Shown here: positions 7,023 to 15,278 of the stretch, one piece after another
Layout of the letters: each line of letters begins with the position of its first letter
Position numbering within the stretch: the stretch's first letter is position 1
Virus record (IMG/VR): IMGVR_UViG_3300033571_006238
Location: 1-29,600 of that record
Reading direction: 5' to 3' (one strand)
DNA: 29,600 nt
Source: a virus
Notes under the pieces: model-generated
What the model was told of the DNA's origin: nothing
What the model saw: only the letters and a program-made list of their open reading frames with translations
Database searches by the model: none
Program-made: the position numbers and the translations under genes

Positions 7023-7223
7023 TTACTTTACGAGCCCTCTAAGAAGTTCTTTTATTTCTTGCATATCACCTTTTAGACCGACCAGTTCTTTTTCGATCTG
7101 TTCGATCTTCATTTCTTTCTGTTTGCGTATCCTGTAGGCTTGTAAAGCCTTATTATCCTTATTTATAAGAGCACCATTTGTAGTATCCTTATAAATTCCA
7201 TTAACATCTGTTTTCTGCTGCAT
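7023..7223 (-). CDS. Small coiled-coil virion-associated protein (66 aa)
   Basis: From ATG 7223 it reads MQQKTDVNGIYKDTTNGALI, then NKDNKALQAYRIRKQKE. A heptad-like C-terminal coiled coil follows (MKIEQIEKELVGLKGDMQEI, KELLRGLV). The 'YKD..NGA..N.D..AL.AY..RK' opening is shared by small proteins beside fibre genes of T4-like marine phages. I prefer this start over the ATG at 7265 because GGA lies 6 nt upstream and conservation begins here; the longer form would add 14 residues and overlap the preceding gene more. It still overlaps that gene by 23 nt. It is probably a structural adaptor or oligomerisation peptide. Confidence 0.7.
   Translation of the reverse strand: MQQKTDVNGIYKDTTNGALINKDNKALQAYRIRKQKEMKIEQIEKELVGLKGDMQEIKELLRGLVK
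7160..7167 (-). promoter_or_regulatory. Possible late promoter TATAAATA within the 66-aa gene
   Basis: An exact minus-strand TATAAATA lies about 139 nt before the 181-residue connector gene. It is inside coding sequence (Leu-Ile-Asn-Lys codons), so chance is possible. If used, it would drive the connector and fibre genes. Confidence 0.35.
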
Positions 7224-7974
7224 GTGTTTTCCGTCTGGCAATAATCCTGTCTTGTGTGTCACCATTCATAATGCGTCGAATAAGGTCTTTTTCATCAATC
7301 TCTTTCAGGTCTTCTTCTCTGTCTGTACAATCATAGAAATCAAGAACACTGAGTAAAGAGTCGAGCCACTTTTTTGATATCTCGCGAGAGTGGCCAAAAG
7401 ACCTGATTAACATCAATCCTTTACTTCTCCAAAGGCTTGGTGGTAAAACCACACAACCTACCGTGATATGGTGGTCGGTAAAAGTGACCGTAGAAGGTAA
7501 CATACCAGAAACAATAAGAGGTCTTTTTGTAGAGACACAGGTTGCGTAGACCTTAACATATTCAGAAAGATCGGACTCACCATGTACTCTAGCATCTTCA
7601 TAAACCTCAGCTGATTGTCTCACTATAGCATTACCATAAACTTCTGAATCACCATAAACTTGTGCAATCTCCGAAATCTTGGCTCTACCATAGACTTTAG
7701 CGTTACCGCTGATCCTAGCATTGTCTCTTACTACCGCATTTTCAAAAACTTGAGCATCACCATAAATCTTAGCATTACCTGATATGAATGCGTTATCATA
7801 GACTTTTGAGTATCCGTCTATCCTAACATCACCATATACTCTGGCATTACCATAAACCATCGCATAAGGGCCTACATAGACTGTTTCATCTATCATTACT
7901 GTATCAGCTACCAAACCACCACCTTTTTCGTGTGTGTGGGCTGATACAGGACCTTCACCAAAATCATAAAGCAT
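7201..7974 (-). CDS. Hexapeptide-repeat left-handed beta-helix protein (257 aa)
   Basis: Near the N-terminus is an 'AHTHEKGGGLVADT' segment. About 17 hexapeptide units follow, for example YGNARV, YGDVRI, SGNAKI, YGDAQV, RDNARI, SGNAKV and YGNAIV, covering roughly residues 35-145. This is the left-handed beta-helix signature. The C-terminal section begins FTDHHITVGC and ends in a charged helical tail. Hexapeptide proteins of this 'H.H..GGG.VADTA...' kind occur in phages and bacteria, often annotated as polymer-forming or putative transferases. The ATG at 7974 follows GAGG at good spacing; a GTG at 7977 is also in frame. It sits between the baseplate and fibre genes, so a trimeric structural role is plausible, but an acyltransferase cannot be excluded. 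Confidence 0.8.
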   Translation of the reverse strand: MLYDFGEGPVSAHTHEKGGGLVADTVMIDETVYVGPYAMVYGNARVYGDVRIDGYSKVYDNAFISGNAKIYGDAQVFENAVVRDNARISGNAKVYGRAKISEIAQVYGDSEVYGNAIVRQSAEVYEDARVHGESDLSEYVKVYATCVSTKRPLIVSGMLPSTVTFTDHHITVGCVVLPPSLWRSKGLMLIRSFGHSREISKKWLDSLLSVLDFYDCTDREEDLKEIDEKDLIRRIMNGDTQDRIIARRKTHAAENRC

Positions 7975-7992
7975 CACGACCTCATTAGTTTA

Positions 7993-10900
7993 TTAAATTT
8001 GCAGAGCTAGTGTTCTTAGATCCGCAACTCTTGGTATCACAGCAGAATTAGAGGCGAGAAGACCAATCTTTACTGCGAAGTACTTATAACCCGTGAAGGT
8101 AACACCATCACTGTTTGTGTATTGAACTTGACCGTTTTCACCTGTCAAATATGAAGCAGGGAAACCAAACTGGTATTCTCTGAAATCGTCTCTATTCGAG
8201 AGAGATGAGTAAAGAGTGTCGGCATCATTTAGCTTTTCAAGTTCAATCCAGCTGTTCTGTTCGAGTGTATCTGAATCTTCACCGTTCAATATCTTTACCC
8301 ATACGCGAACATCTGTATTCGGTGGTCGATATGCTGTCAACACAACTTGTAAGTCTTCAGCATCTTGACCTTGTGCAAGTGTAATGACTTTTGATATGTA
8401 CTTGTTTTGTAGGTAACCACCTGAAGAACCATTTTCACCATTGGCACTATTGTTTACAATGTTATCAACATAGATAGAGTGTGTTCTTGTCAAGTCAAGA
8501 ACAGGTGATAAGAAGTTAGACTGAGTTGACATCGAAACTCTGACTTTGTTTGATTTGTTACTAGACAGAGATGCGATTTCATTTGATCTAGAATATAGGG
8601 CCTGTTCTGTATTGAAGTAATAGTTTTCGTTTGGATTAATCTTAGAATAGGATCCTAGAGAACCTGTATTTGAATATCCTTGCATTTCAAAACTGATAGA
8701 AGTTTTATTGAAATTCAAGAATGCAGGTTCAAAATCTACTACAGAATAACGGAAGTTTTCAATAGCCTGAATAGTTCCGTATGCTCCAGTTGCTGTGCTT
8801 CTGATGTAATCATTCTGTGCAAACTTACCATTAGAAGAAGTAATTGTGACGTAGTTAACGTTGGCGCTTGACTTATATTTGCTCAGAGAGCCACGACCAT
8901 TGTTAATCGCACTAATTGTTGCTGTAATACCTTTAGAGTTCGCATTAGCAAAGTATACCGCAACATTTTCACCGGTTGTATAGAACGTATTCGACATGGT
9001 ATAGATCGAACCATTAATCTGAACAACAGAAGAATTGGCGTTTGAGTTTGCACCTATTATTAGGTCACCAACTGTAATAGTTCCACCAAAGATACCACCC
9101 AGTGTTAGTTTATCACCAGTTGTCATAACCTCACCATAACGGTTAAGATCACTAGATACGTTTGCAACTCGAAGTTTTTCAACGCCTATATTACCGATGA
9201 TGGCCTGGCCGGTCACACCAGTCGTAAAGTTTGCACGATAGAACTTACAAGTCAGGTCAACGTCTGGTACTATATCCCAATTTAGGTTATTGTTCGTTGT
9301 ATAGAACGTACCAGTCATAGGTCTTGCGGTTACTGGGTTATTTGTATTAATATCATTTTCACCAAGTCTTGATACCCAGAAATAGTAATTTGGATTCGTT
9401 GACTCTGGATGAATAACAAAAGCATACTGCACATTATTGTATAGGAAGATAGGTATAGGGAAACGCACTCTCAATGCGTTTGTTGTACCGTTAGTTGAAA
9501 TAGGAACATCTGGATTATCAATCCAAACTTCTGAACCTGGTACTTGATTTCTTGTGATACCACCAGCAGAGTTCATCTCACGAATTTCAAACCAAACACC
9601 TAGATTTGGATGCTTCTCGGCCACAAACACATCGACTGAAGTGAGGAACATACCTTCTTCACCTTGCGGTGCTTTAGCGACAAATGAGTATGCAATACAA
9701 CCTTTACCACCGCCGCCTGCTCTTCTTTGAGGTACATTTTCAAATTGAGAAGTATTATAGCCTTCATCAACTTCGCGTTGCTGAGGAATTACTTGGCGGG
9801 TTGTAAGAATTGTATCTTGCTTCTGCTGAATTAGACCTTGGGCAGTGAAATATCCAATACCGACAGTTGTTGCATCATCAGCATTGTTTGTTGGGCTATC
9901 TGTAAGAATTAGTCTCTTTGAGCCTGTGGTAAATCTCTTTTCAGAAGGAAGTCTCAGTAAGAAATATACTACACCATTTTCATCTGCACGGAGCGTATCG
10001 CCCTCAGTAGGTACATTATTGTCACCCATATTCCAAGGTACGTTTCCAGTTAATACTTTATCATACTGAGTTTTAGTGAGTGGTGTTACATAATCACTCA
10101 AATCTTGTTCATCGAAGTAAGCATACAGACGAGTGTATGGCTTCATACCACGACCGATGATTGCAATCGTCTGAGGTCTAATGTAAGGAACAATACTGAC
10201 ATCAACAACTTTATTTCCTAAAGCCTGTGTATCACTATCTACAACAAGGAAGTTTTCGATACCAGTTCTCTCGGTCGCATAGATCGTTTCGATAGTGACA
10301 TTTGTTGAGGCCGTCCATTGGCGGGCGGCCGCATCAGCTTCTTCGCGAGTGGAGTAGGTGCCAACGTAGTTTTGATTGGCCGCACCACCACCAGATTCAC
10401 CACCAACTGTGCCTTTATAAACAGCATAACCGGTGATTCTTGTTCTCCAAGCATCCCATTCGGTTGTCAGACCACCTTGAAGTTCTGTAACTTCTTCATC
10501 TGTAGGACCAAATGTCAAAGCAGCGTCAGGTGCGAACTGAGTATCAACCCAGATATCACTATCCGGTGTGAGTGTCAGATTACCAATGAAGCGATATGTT
10601 GTGCGTTCTGTATTTCTGGTTGTTGTAACATGTGACACATTAGCGAAAGTTGCTTCAGTATATGTGAGTGTCACTATGTTATTTGTGTTAACAACGTTTG
10701 TTCCTGAAACATACTCGTAACCAAAAGATTCCATAGTATAGTTTGGTCGAATGCTCTTTTCTTTCGGATCAATAACAATTCTATAATCTGGGCTGTAGGT
10801 CGCACCAAGAACATGTGAACTGAATGTATCAACAAACACACCATTCTTAAAACGATCAAGACCGTTTGCATCAAGAACTTGGAAATCAAGTGCATTCTTT

Positions 10901-13900
10901 TCGAGCAGAGAAAGGGTTGTGTAGTATTCAAGATTGACAATACGATCTTTGAGAACACCAATATCACGCATGGTAAAGCGAACTGGTGCAATCCTTGTAA
11001 ACCACGAGGCCAGATCCTTACGGCCGATCAGCTGACCATAATATTGTGAAATTGAAGGGTATGGCGATACATTAACCATCGCAATAGCCATTGCATTATC
11101 TGGTGTTCTTGGTGTAATAGGAATAACAGAAGGCACACCACGAACGGTTGAGAAGTTTCCATCTTGATCGACAATTACAAGATCACGGCGAGCCAGATAA
11201 TATGAATAGTCAAATGTCAATGTAGAAGACGGTGCAGGTATTCTTAGACCGCTACCAGAATATACAAATGCTGTTGATGCTGGTGGATTTGTAGAGGCCG
11301 TACCAACTGTCGTCGCATCTACAGCCGTAATACCTTTTACAGGTCGGAAATCAATATAATTTCTTAAATCATATTCTTCACCTGATGTCGGTGACTTATA
11401 AACTGGAATATTTTCAGTCTTGATTGTCGCTGCGGTAGAACCAGTATCATCAATAGGATACGAATCAACTGAAAAATAACCAACACCGGTTGAGAAGTCA
11501 GGATAGAAGTAATCAAGACTTACTAGCAGATAGTCTGTAGCACCAAGAGTAATGTTTGGTGTTATTGTTGCAAGATCGTAGTAAGTATCTCTTTGACCAT
11601 TGTCAACTCTGAAAGAAGTTGTTACTGTCGTACCATCAGTCAGAGAAGAAGGTGCTGAACCTGTTTTTCTTACAATTTTATTGACTCTATAAAGATCAGC
11701 GAAACCTAATCTAAATGGGCCAGATGTACCTGCTGTTGCACAATTAATAATTACATATCTATTTTGGCGCAGCACTTTATTGGCCTGATCGGCTGATGAT
11801 CTTACAACTTTTGATGTAACTGTAGCAGCTATTGTTGAGTCATAAGTTTCTTTGAGATCAATGTTGATTGCTGTTGGTGTTGTTGTAACAGCACGTTCTA
11901 CGCCTGTGTTACCTTTACTTGTCAAATCAATAATATCACCTGTCTTATAAGCTTTGAAAGGTGTTGCTGCTGACAATGTTGTTGCAGGCACAGATGTTAG
12001 ATTTAATGTTGATGAGTTTGTGATGAAATCAATAATATAGGTTCCTGCTGTACCAGAAAATTCAAGTTTATCACCAGCATTCAAGTTGTTGAAATTGGTA
12101 CCTGAACTTGTAATTGTTTTACCTGTATTAGATACGGTGCCACCTAGTGATACGTTTATTGAAGCATCAAGAGATAGCATGATTTCGCGTTTCTGTGTAT
12201 CCGAAAGATCGGACGAAACGGTGCCATATGGCGTTTCTTCATCGGTAATAGAATAAGGAACTGTAACTGTACCACCGACAGCTATTGTTAAACCACTATG
12301 AGTTTTCTTGAATGTGAACGATGTATCGTCCGAAGTGTCCGAAGAATCTTTAACCTTACGAACATGATCTGAACCAACATAATATAGAAGAGGATTCAAT
12401 GCGGCATCTGTAAGAACAGCGTTGTTCGATGCGTTAAGAACAACGTCAGCACCAAAGTCTGCAAGAGAGGCATCATCATAATAGACACTCTTCACGCTGG
12501 AGAAAGCATTTGTGCCTGTCATTTTGATATCCATTAAGTAGATATCAAATTTACCATTTGAGGTACCCATTGTGCCTGATCTATAATCAATGCTCTTTAG
12601 TATGGCCGAACCGATATTATTACCGCTTTGCGCACCCGAAAATACAGAGTTAGAAATTCTCTGCATAGCCTTGTCATATAGCTGAATAGTAATACCTTGA
12701 TCAAGCGTTGGTGAGCCAACCATTTCATTGACAGTTATGTAAGAACCCATTGGTGCAGATTGTACCTGTGAGTTTACATACTCGAAGTCCTGTGACTTAT
12801 CAACTTCAAGGAATGTAGATGTCAGAGAACCTATTTCGAAACCTTTTACATAGGCCAAACCTGGTTCTATGCTGACTGATAGTAATGAATTATTTCCGTT
12901 TTGGGTATTAGCGTAAAGACCACCATTGTTGGCCGTGTCTAGATGTTCGCGAATACGGATGTTGAGACCGTTCACATAATAGTCACCGGATTCATCAAAG
13001 GTTCTTTTAGCCAGCTCATTCTTTAGGATATTATATTGCGAACGGTCATAGATTTTCTGTATGATACCATCTTTGATTGTGAATAGAGTTGTGAAATCAG
13101 GCGGCCCGATATCATCATCAATCTCAACAACAGATAATTCTGGTGTCAGCTTAAAGCGATTTGCACCAGGTGCAGAATAGTTAGAAGCCTCTTGCGCCGG
13201 ATCAAGAAGTGATGCGTCATTGTCGCTAGTTATGATTGATTCATCAATAAGAAAACCAACCTTACATGTTGGTGTGTCATCATACTTGCTCAGAATAACT
13301 TTCTGGCTAGGAAATGAGATAAAATGTTCTTTTGCAAATACAACACCATCTTCAATAGAAAAGATAGAACCTTTACCTGAAGGGTCTGTATTAACAACAA
13401 CGAGTGTTCCTACATTTGCATTGAAGAGAGTTTCACCAGCCTGAAATGTTTTTACTTCAGCGTTTGCATTTGATGCGCTGATATAGTTAATCATCAGTGT
13501 CTTTGGTTCAGATGTTGTCTCAACACCATCTTCTACAATTTCAACGTAAGCCTGAACACCTGATGTATTGCCGGTTAGTACCTGTCTTTCGAATGATGAT
13601 AGATTTGTAACTTCATTATTTGCTGAATCAACGTCTCTTACCTTGATATACCAAATTGGGTTGCCTGTTGTGGCACACTCAAGAGTAAAGGCACCTGGCA
13701 GTACAATACTACCTTCTCGGAAAACATGTTTACCGAAACTATCAATCTGGCTTTGCAGCATTGATTGAATCTGAGTAAGCTCTCTAGCCTGAACAGCGTA
13801 ACCAGGGCGAAAAAGAATACGATGAAAGTTCTTCGTAGGATCGAAGTCATCATAGTATGGTGTTACATTGAAGTCTGTTCTAAGCGTCTTTGTGTTTGCT

Positions 13901-13911
13901 TCAAAGGTCAT
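7993..13911 (-). CDS. Giant baseplate/virion structural protein, DUF4815-type (1972 aa)
   Basis: The N-terminus (VTPYYDDFDPTKNFHRILFR, then PGYAVQARELTQIQSMLQ) is the DUF4815 signature of very large virion proteins in T4-like marine phages. The next part contains domains with GLAYVKGFEIG and DFRPVKGITAVD segments. The middle has IAIIGRGMKPYTRLYAYFD. The last third is beta-rich (LTAYRPPNTDVRVWVKILNG near the end), typical of an adhesin or baseplate arm. It lies directly after gp8 and before the fibre section, where T4 encodes gp9-gp12. It may functionally replace gp10-type arms connecting wedges to fibres; this is inference from position. There is no frameshift or internal stop over 5.9 kb. 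An AATAAATA motif lies about 200 nt upstream. Confidence 0.87.
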   Translation of the reverse strand: MTFEANTKTLRTDFNVTPYYDDFDPTKNFHRILFRPGYAVQARELTQIQSMLQSQIDSFGKHVFREGSIVLPGAFTLECATTGNPIWYIKVRDVDSANNEVTNLSSFERQVLTGNTSGVQAYVEIVEDGVETTSEPKTLMINYISASNANAEVKTFQAGETLFNANVGTLVVVNTDPSGKGSIFSIEDGVVFAKEHFISFPSQKVILSKYDDTPTCKVGFLIDESIITSDNDASLLDPAQEASNYSAPGANRFKLTPELSVVEIDDDIGPPDFTTLFTIKDGIIQKIYDRSQYNILKNELAKRTFDESGDYYVNGLNIRIREHLDTANNGGLYANTQNGNNSLLSVSIEPGLAYVKGFEIGSLTSTFLEVDKSQDFEYVNSQVQSAPMGSYITVNEMVGSPTLDQGITIQLYDKAMQRISNSVFSGAQSGNNIGSAILKSIDYRSGTMGTSNGKFDIYLMDIKMTGTNAFSSVKSVYYDDASLADFGADVVLNASNNAVLTDAALNPLLYYVGSDHVRKVKDSSDTSDDTSFTFKKTHSGLTIAVGGTVTVPYSITDEETPYGTVSSDLSDTQKREIMLSLDASINVSLGGTVSNTGKTITSSGTNFNNLNAGDKLEFSGTAGTYIIDFITNSSTLNLTSVPATTLSAATPFKAYKTGDIIDLTSKGNTGVERAVTTTPTAINIDLKETYDSTIAATVTSKVVRSSADQANKVLRQNRYVIINCATAGTSGPFRLGFADLYRVNKIVRKTGSAPSSLTDGTTVTTSFRVDNGQRDTYYDLATITPNITLGATDYLLVSLDYFYPDFSTGVGYFSVDSYPIDDTGSTAATIKTENIPVYKSPTSGEEYDLRNYIDFRPVKGITAVDATTVGTASTNPPASTAFVYSGSGLRIPAPSSTLTFDYSYYLARRDLVIVDQDGNFSTVRGVPSVIPITPRTPDNAMAIAMVNVSPYPSISQYYGQLIGRKDLASWFTRIAPVRFTMRDIGVLKDRIVNLEYYTTLSLLEKNALDFQVLDANGLDRFKNGVFVDTFSSHVLGATYSPDYRIVIDPKEKSIRPNYTMESFGYEYVSGTNVVNTNNIVTLTYTEATFANVSHVTTTRNTERTTYRFIGNLTLTPDSDIWVDTQFAPDAALTFGPTDEEVTELQGGLTTEWDAWRTRITGYAVYKGTVGGESGGGAANQNYVGTYSTREEADAAARQWTASTNVTIETIYATERTGIENFLVVDSDTQALGNKVVDVSIVPYIRPQTIAIIGRGMKPYTRLYAYFDEQDLSDYVTPLTKTQYDKVLTGNVPWNMGDNNVPTEGDTLRADENGVVYFLLRLPSEKRFTTGSKRLILTDSPTNNADDATTVGIGYFTAQGLIQQKQDTILTTRQVIPQQREVDEGYNTSQFENVPQRRAGGGGKGCIAYSFVAKAPQGEEGMFLTSVDVFVAEKHPNLGVWFEIREMNSAGGITRNQVPGSEVWIDNPDVPISTNGTTNALRVRFPIPIFLYNNVQYAFVIHPESTNPNYYFWVSRLGENDINTNNPVTARPMTGTFYTTNNNLNWDIVPDVDLTCKFYRANFTTGVTGQAIIGNIGVEKLRVANVSSDLNRYGEVMTTGDKLTLGGIFGGTITVGDLIIGANSNANSSVVQINGSIYTMSNTFYTTGENVAVYFANANSKGITATISAINNGRGSLSKYKSSANVNYVTITSSNGKFAQNDYIRSTATGAYGTIQAIENFRYSVVDFEPAFLNFNKTSISFEMQGYSNTGSLGSYSKINPNENYYFNTEQALYSRSNEIASLSSNKSNKVRVSMSTQSNFLSPVLDLTRTHSIYVDNIVNNSANGENGSSGGYLQNKYISKVITLAQGQDAEDLQVVLTAYRPPNTDVRVWVKILNGEDSDTLEQNSWIELEKLNDADTLYSSLSNRDDFREYQFGFPASYLTGENGQVQYTNSDGVTFTGYKYFAVKIGLLASNSAVIPRVADLRTLALQI

Positions 13912-13927
13912 TTTTTAACTGCTCTCT

Positions 13928-15250
13928 TTAGAATTTGATAATAATCTTAAAATCTTCAGTCTGATCAGAGGCTCTACTAATAGGCTCTACGTTATCAACA
14001 TATAGTATTTGACCGCTATATGGTGTAAGGTCTGGTGCGTTAATCGCGCTAACAAACCTACTTGTTGATGTATTTGAACCGATCAATGACTGAGATGAAG
14101 GTGTACCAACAGTATTTATTATGATTGCCACACCATTTGTAGAATCCCACGAAACTATTCTACCACTGAATGAGGCGGCTGCCAAACTTGAACCCTGATA
14201 AACACTCTCGTCTTGCTGATAGTCACCGGTTCCTATGGTTGTCAAAGTATAGGCCTGAACGAACTTCAGATTTGATGATACGTTTGCACCGTCTTTCAGA
14301 GGGTCTTTCAGAAGAGAAATCTGGCGATAATCATTCGTTGCAGGGAAAACATCTTCTTCAGTATTTCTGAGAAGACCATTAATCATGATGGCTGCACCAC
14401 CTAGCTCGTAAAGAGCATTTGTTCCATGACCACCCAGTGGAGATATGATAGCTCTGGCTGTCGCATTAGCACCACCACCTCCAGATATGGTCACAGTTGC
14501 ATAGGTATAATTATAACCATAATCTGTGACCGTAATACTGTTTATAGAGTTAGAGGCGGCCGCATTAACAGTCGCAGTCGCAACAGCACTTGTTCCATCA
14601 CCAGTTACGGTAATTAATATATTTGATGTATTTGTATAATCAAAACCGCCGTTGGTCAGAATGATACTGTTTATTTCACCAGCGATTGTTTCTTCTTGCA
14701 CCTGATACTGAAGCGAACCATCATCTACCGACACCGATCTGACTGGTATGTATTGAGATGTTGTAAATCTTATCTGATCTGAGTCTGAAACGGTGTACAT
14801 ATACTTCCAGACATAACCATCTGAAGTAGAAGTTAAAGCACCAGGATTAATTGATCTCGGTTCAACCGTTGAGTTCGAACCATTGGCATTTGCAATACAC
14901 TTATAAACATTAAATTCGCTGGTTAGCACATAAAATTGTGTATTACCATCATAAAGATTTGGATTCATATGATCGTAAGCAATATACTTCGTATTTGCGG
15001 TCCAGTTGTATCTTGGTATGACATGAGCCATATCTGATGCAACAAGCTTTTTTCCACCGATCATATTTGACCATATCTCATATTCTGTGGCTACAGATGT
15101 ATTAGATATGCTAGGGCTGGCATCATTCGGCCAAGCAGTAACTTTACCAAAAGTCAGATAGAGATTGGTATTAGGTGACGGTTCTGAAACCGACTCTCTG
15201 AATTGTTCTGCATTGTTGACACGCAGCTTAATGAACGTGGATGAAGTCAT
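13928..15250 (-). CDS. gp8: Baseplate wedge subunit gp8
   Basis: Residues 1-180 show the gp8 pattern: FIKLRVNNAEQFRES, NLYLTFGKVTAWPND, HVIPRYNWTANTKYIAYDH, FYVLTSEFNVYKCIAN and GYVWKYMYTVSDSDQIRF. It resumes with SPLGGHGTNALYELGG and NDYRQISLLKDPL. T4 gp8 has 334 residues; this one has 440. The extra length is largely an insertion at about 191-270 made of GGFDYTN...TVTGDGTSAVATATV and YNYTYATVTISGGGGANATA modules, also found in gp6 and the gp7-like protein here. In T4, gp8 is a dimer in the wedge contacting gp6, gp7 and gp10. A GAGGAA ribosome-binding site and an exact TATAAATA late motif precede the ATG. Confidence 0.9.
   Translation of the reverse strand: MTSSTFIKLRVNNAEQFRESVSEPSPNTNLYLTFGKVTAWPNDASPSISNTSVATEYEIWSNMIGGKKLVASDMAHVIPRYNWTANTKYIAYDHMNPNLYDGNTQFYVLTSEFNVYKCIANANGSNSTVEPRSINPGALTSTSDGYVWKYMYTVSDSDQIRFTTSQYIPVRSVSVDDGSLQYQVQEETIAGEINSIILTNGGFDYTNTSNILITVTGDGTSAVATATVNAAASNSINSITVTDYGYNYTYATVTISGGGGANATARAIISPLGGHGTNALYELGGAAIMINGLLRNTEEDVFPATNDYRQISLLKDPLKDGANVSSNLKFVQAYTLTTIGTGDYQQDESVYQGSSLAAASFSGRIVSWDSTNGVAIIINTVGTPSSQSLIGSNTSTSRFVSAINAPDLTPYSGQILYVDNVEPISRASDQTEDFKIIIKF
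14113..14120 (-). promoter_or_regulatory. Possible late-type motif AATAAATA inside gp8
   Basis: Minus-strand AATAAATA lies about 200 nt before the DUF4815 gene, within gp8 coding sequence. It could be an internal promoter for the giant gene, but coding constraint can explain it. Confidence 0.22.
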
Positions 15251-15270
15251 TTATTCCTCTGGTTTTATCA

Positions 15271-15278
15271 TATTTATA
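15271..15278 (-). promoter_or_regulatory. Putative late promoter TATAAATA before gp8
   Basis: An exact minus-strand TATAAATA overlaps the TAA stop of the gp7-like gene and ends 20 nt before the gp8 ATG. The short leader contains GAGGAA. This is one of the two best-placed late promoter candidates in the window. Confidence 0.6.

Noticed and set aside
10674-10991. Minus-strand 105-codon open frame within the DUF4815 gene
   Set aside because: Another frame of a single uninterrupted 1972-codon gene, with no independent signal.
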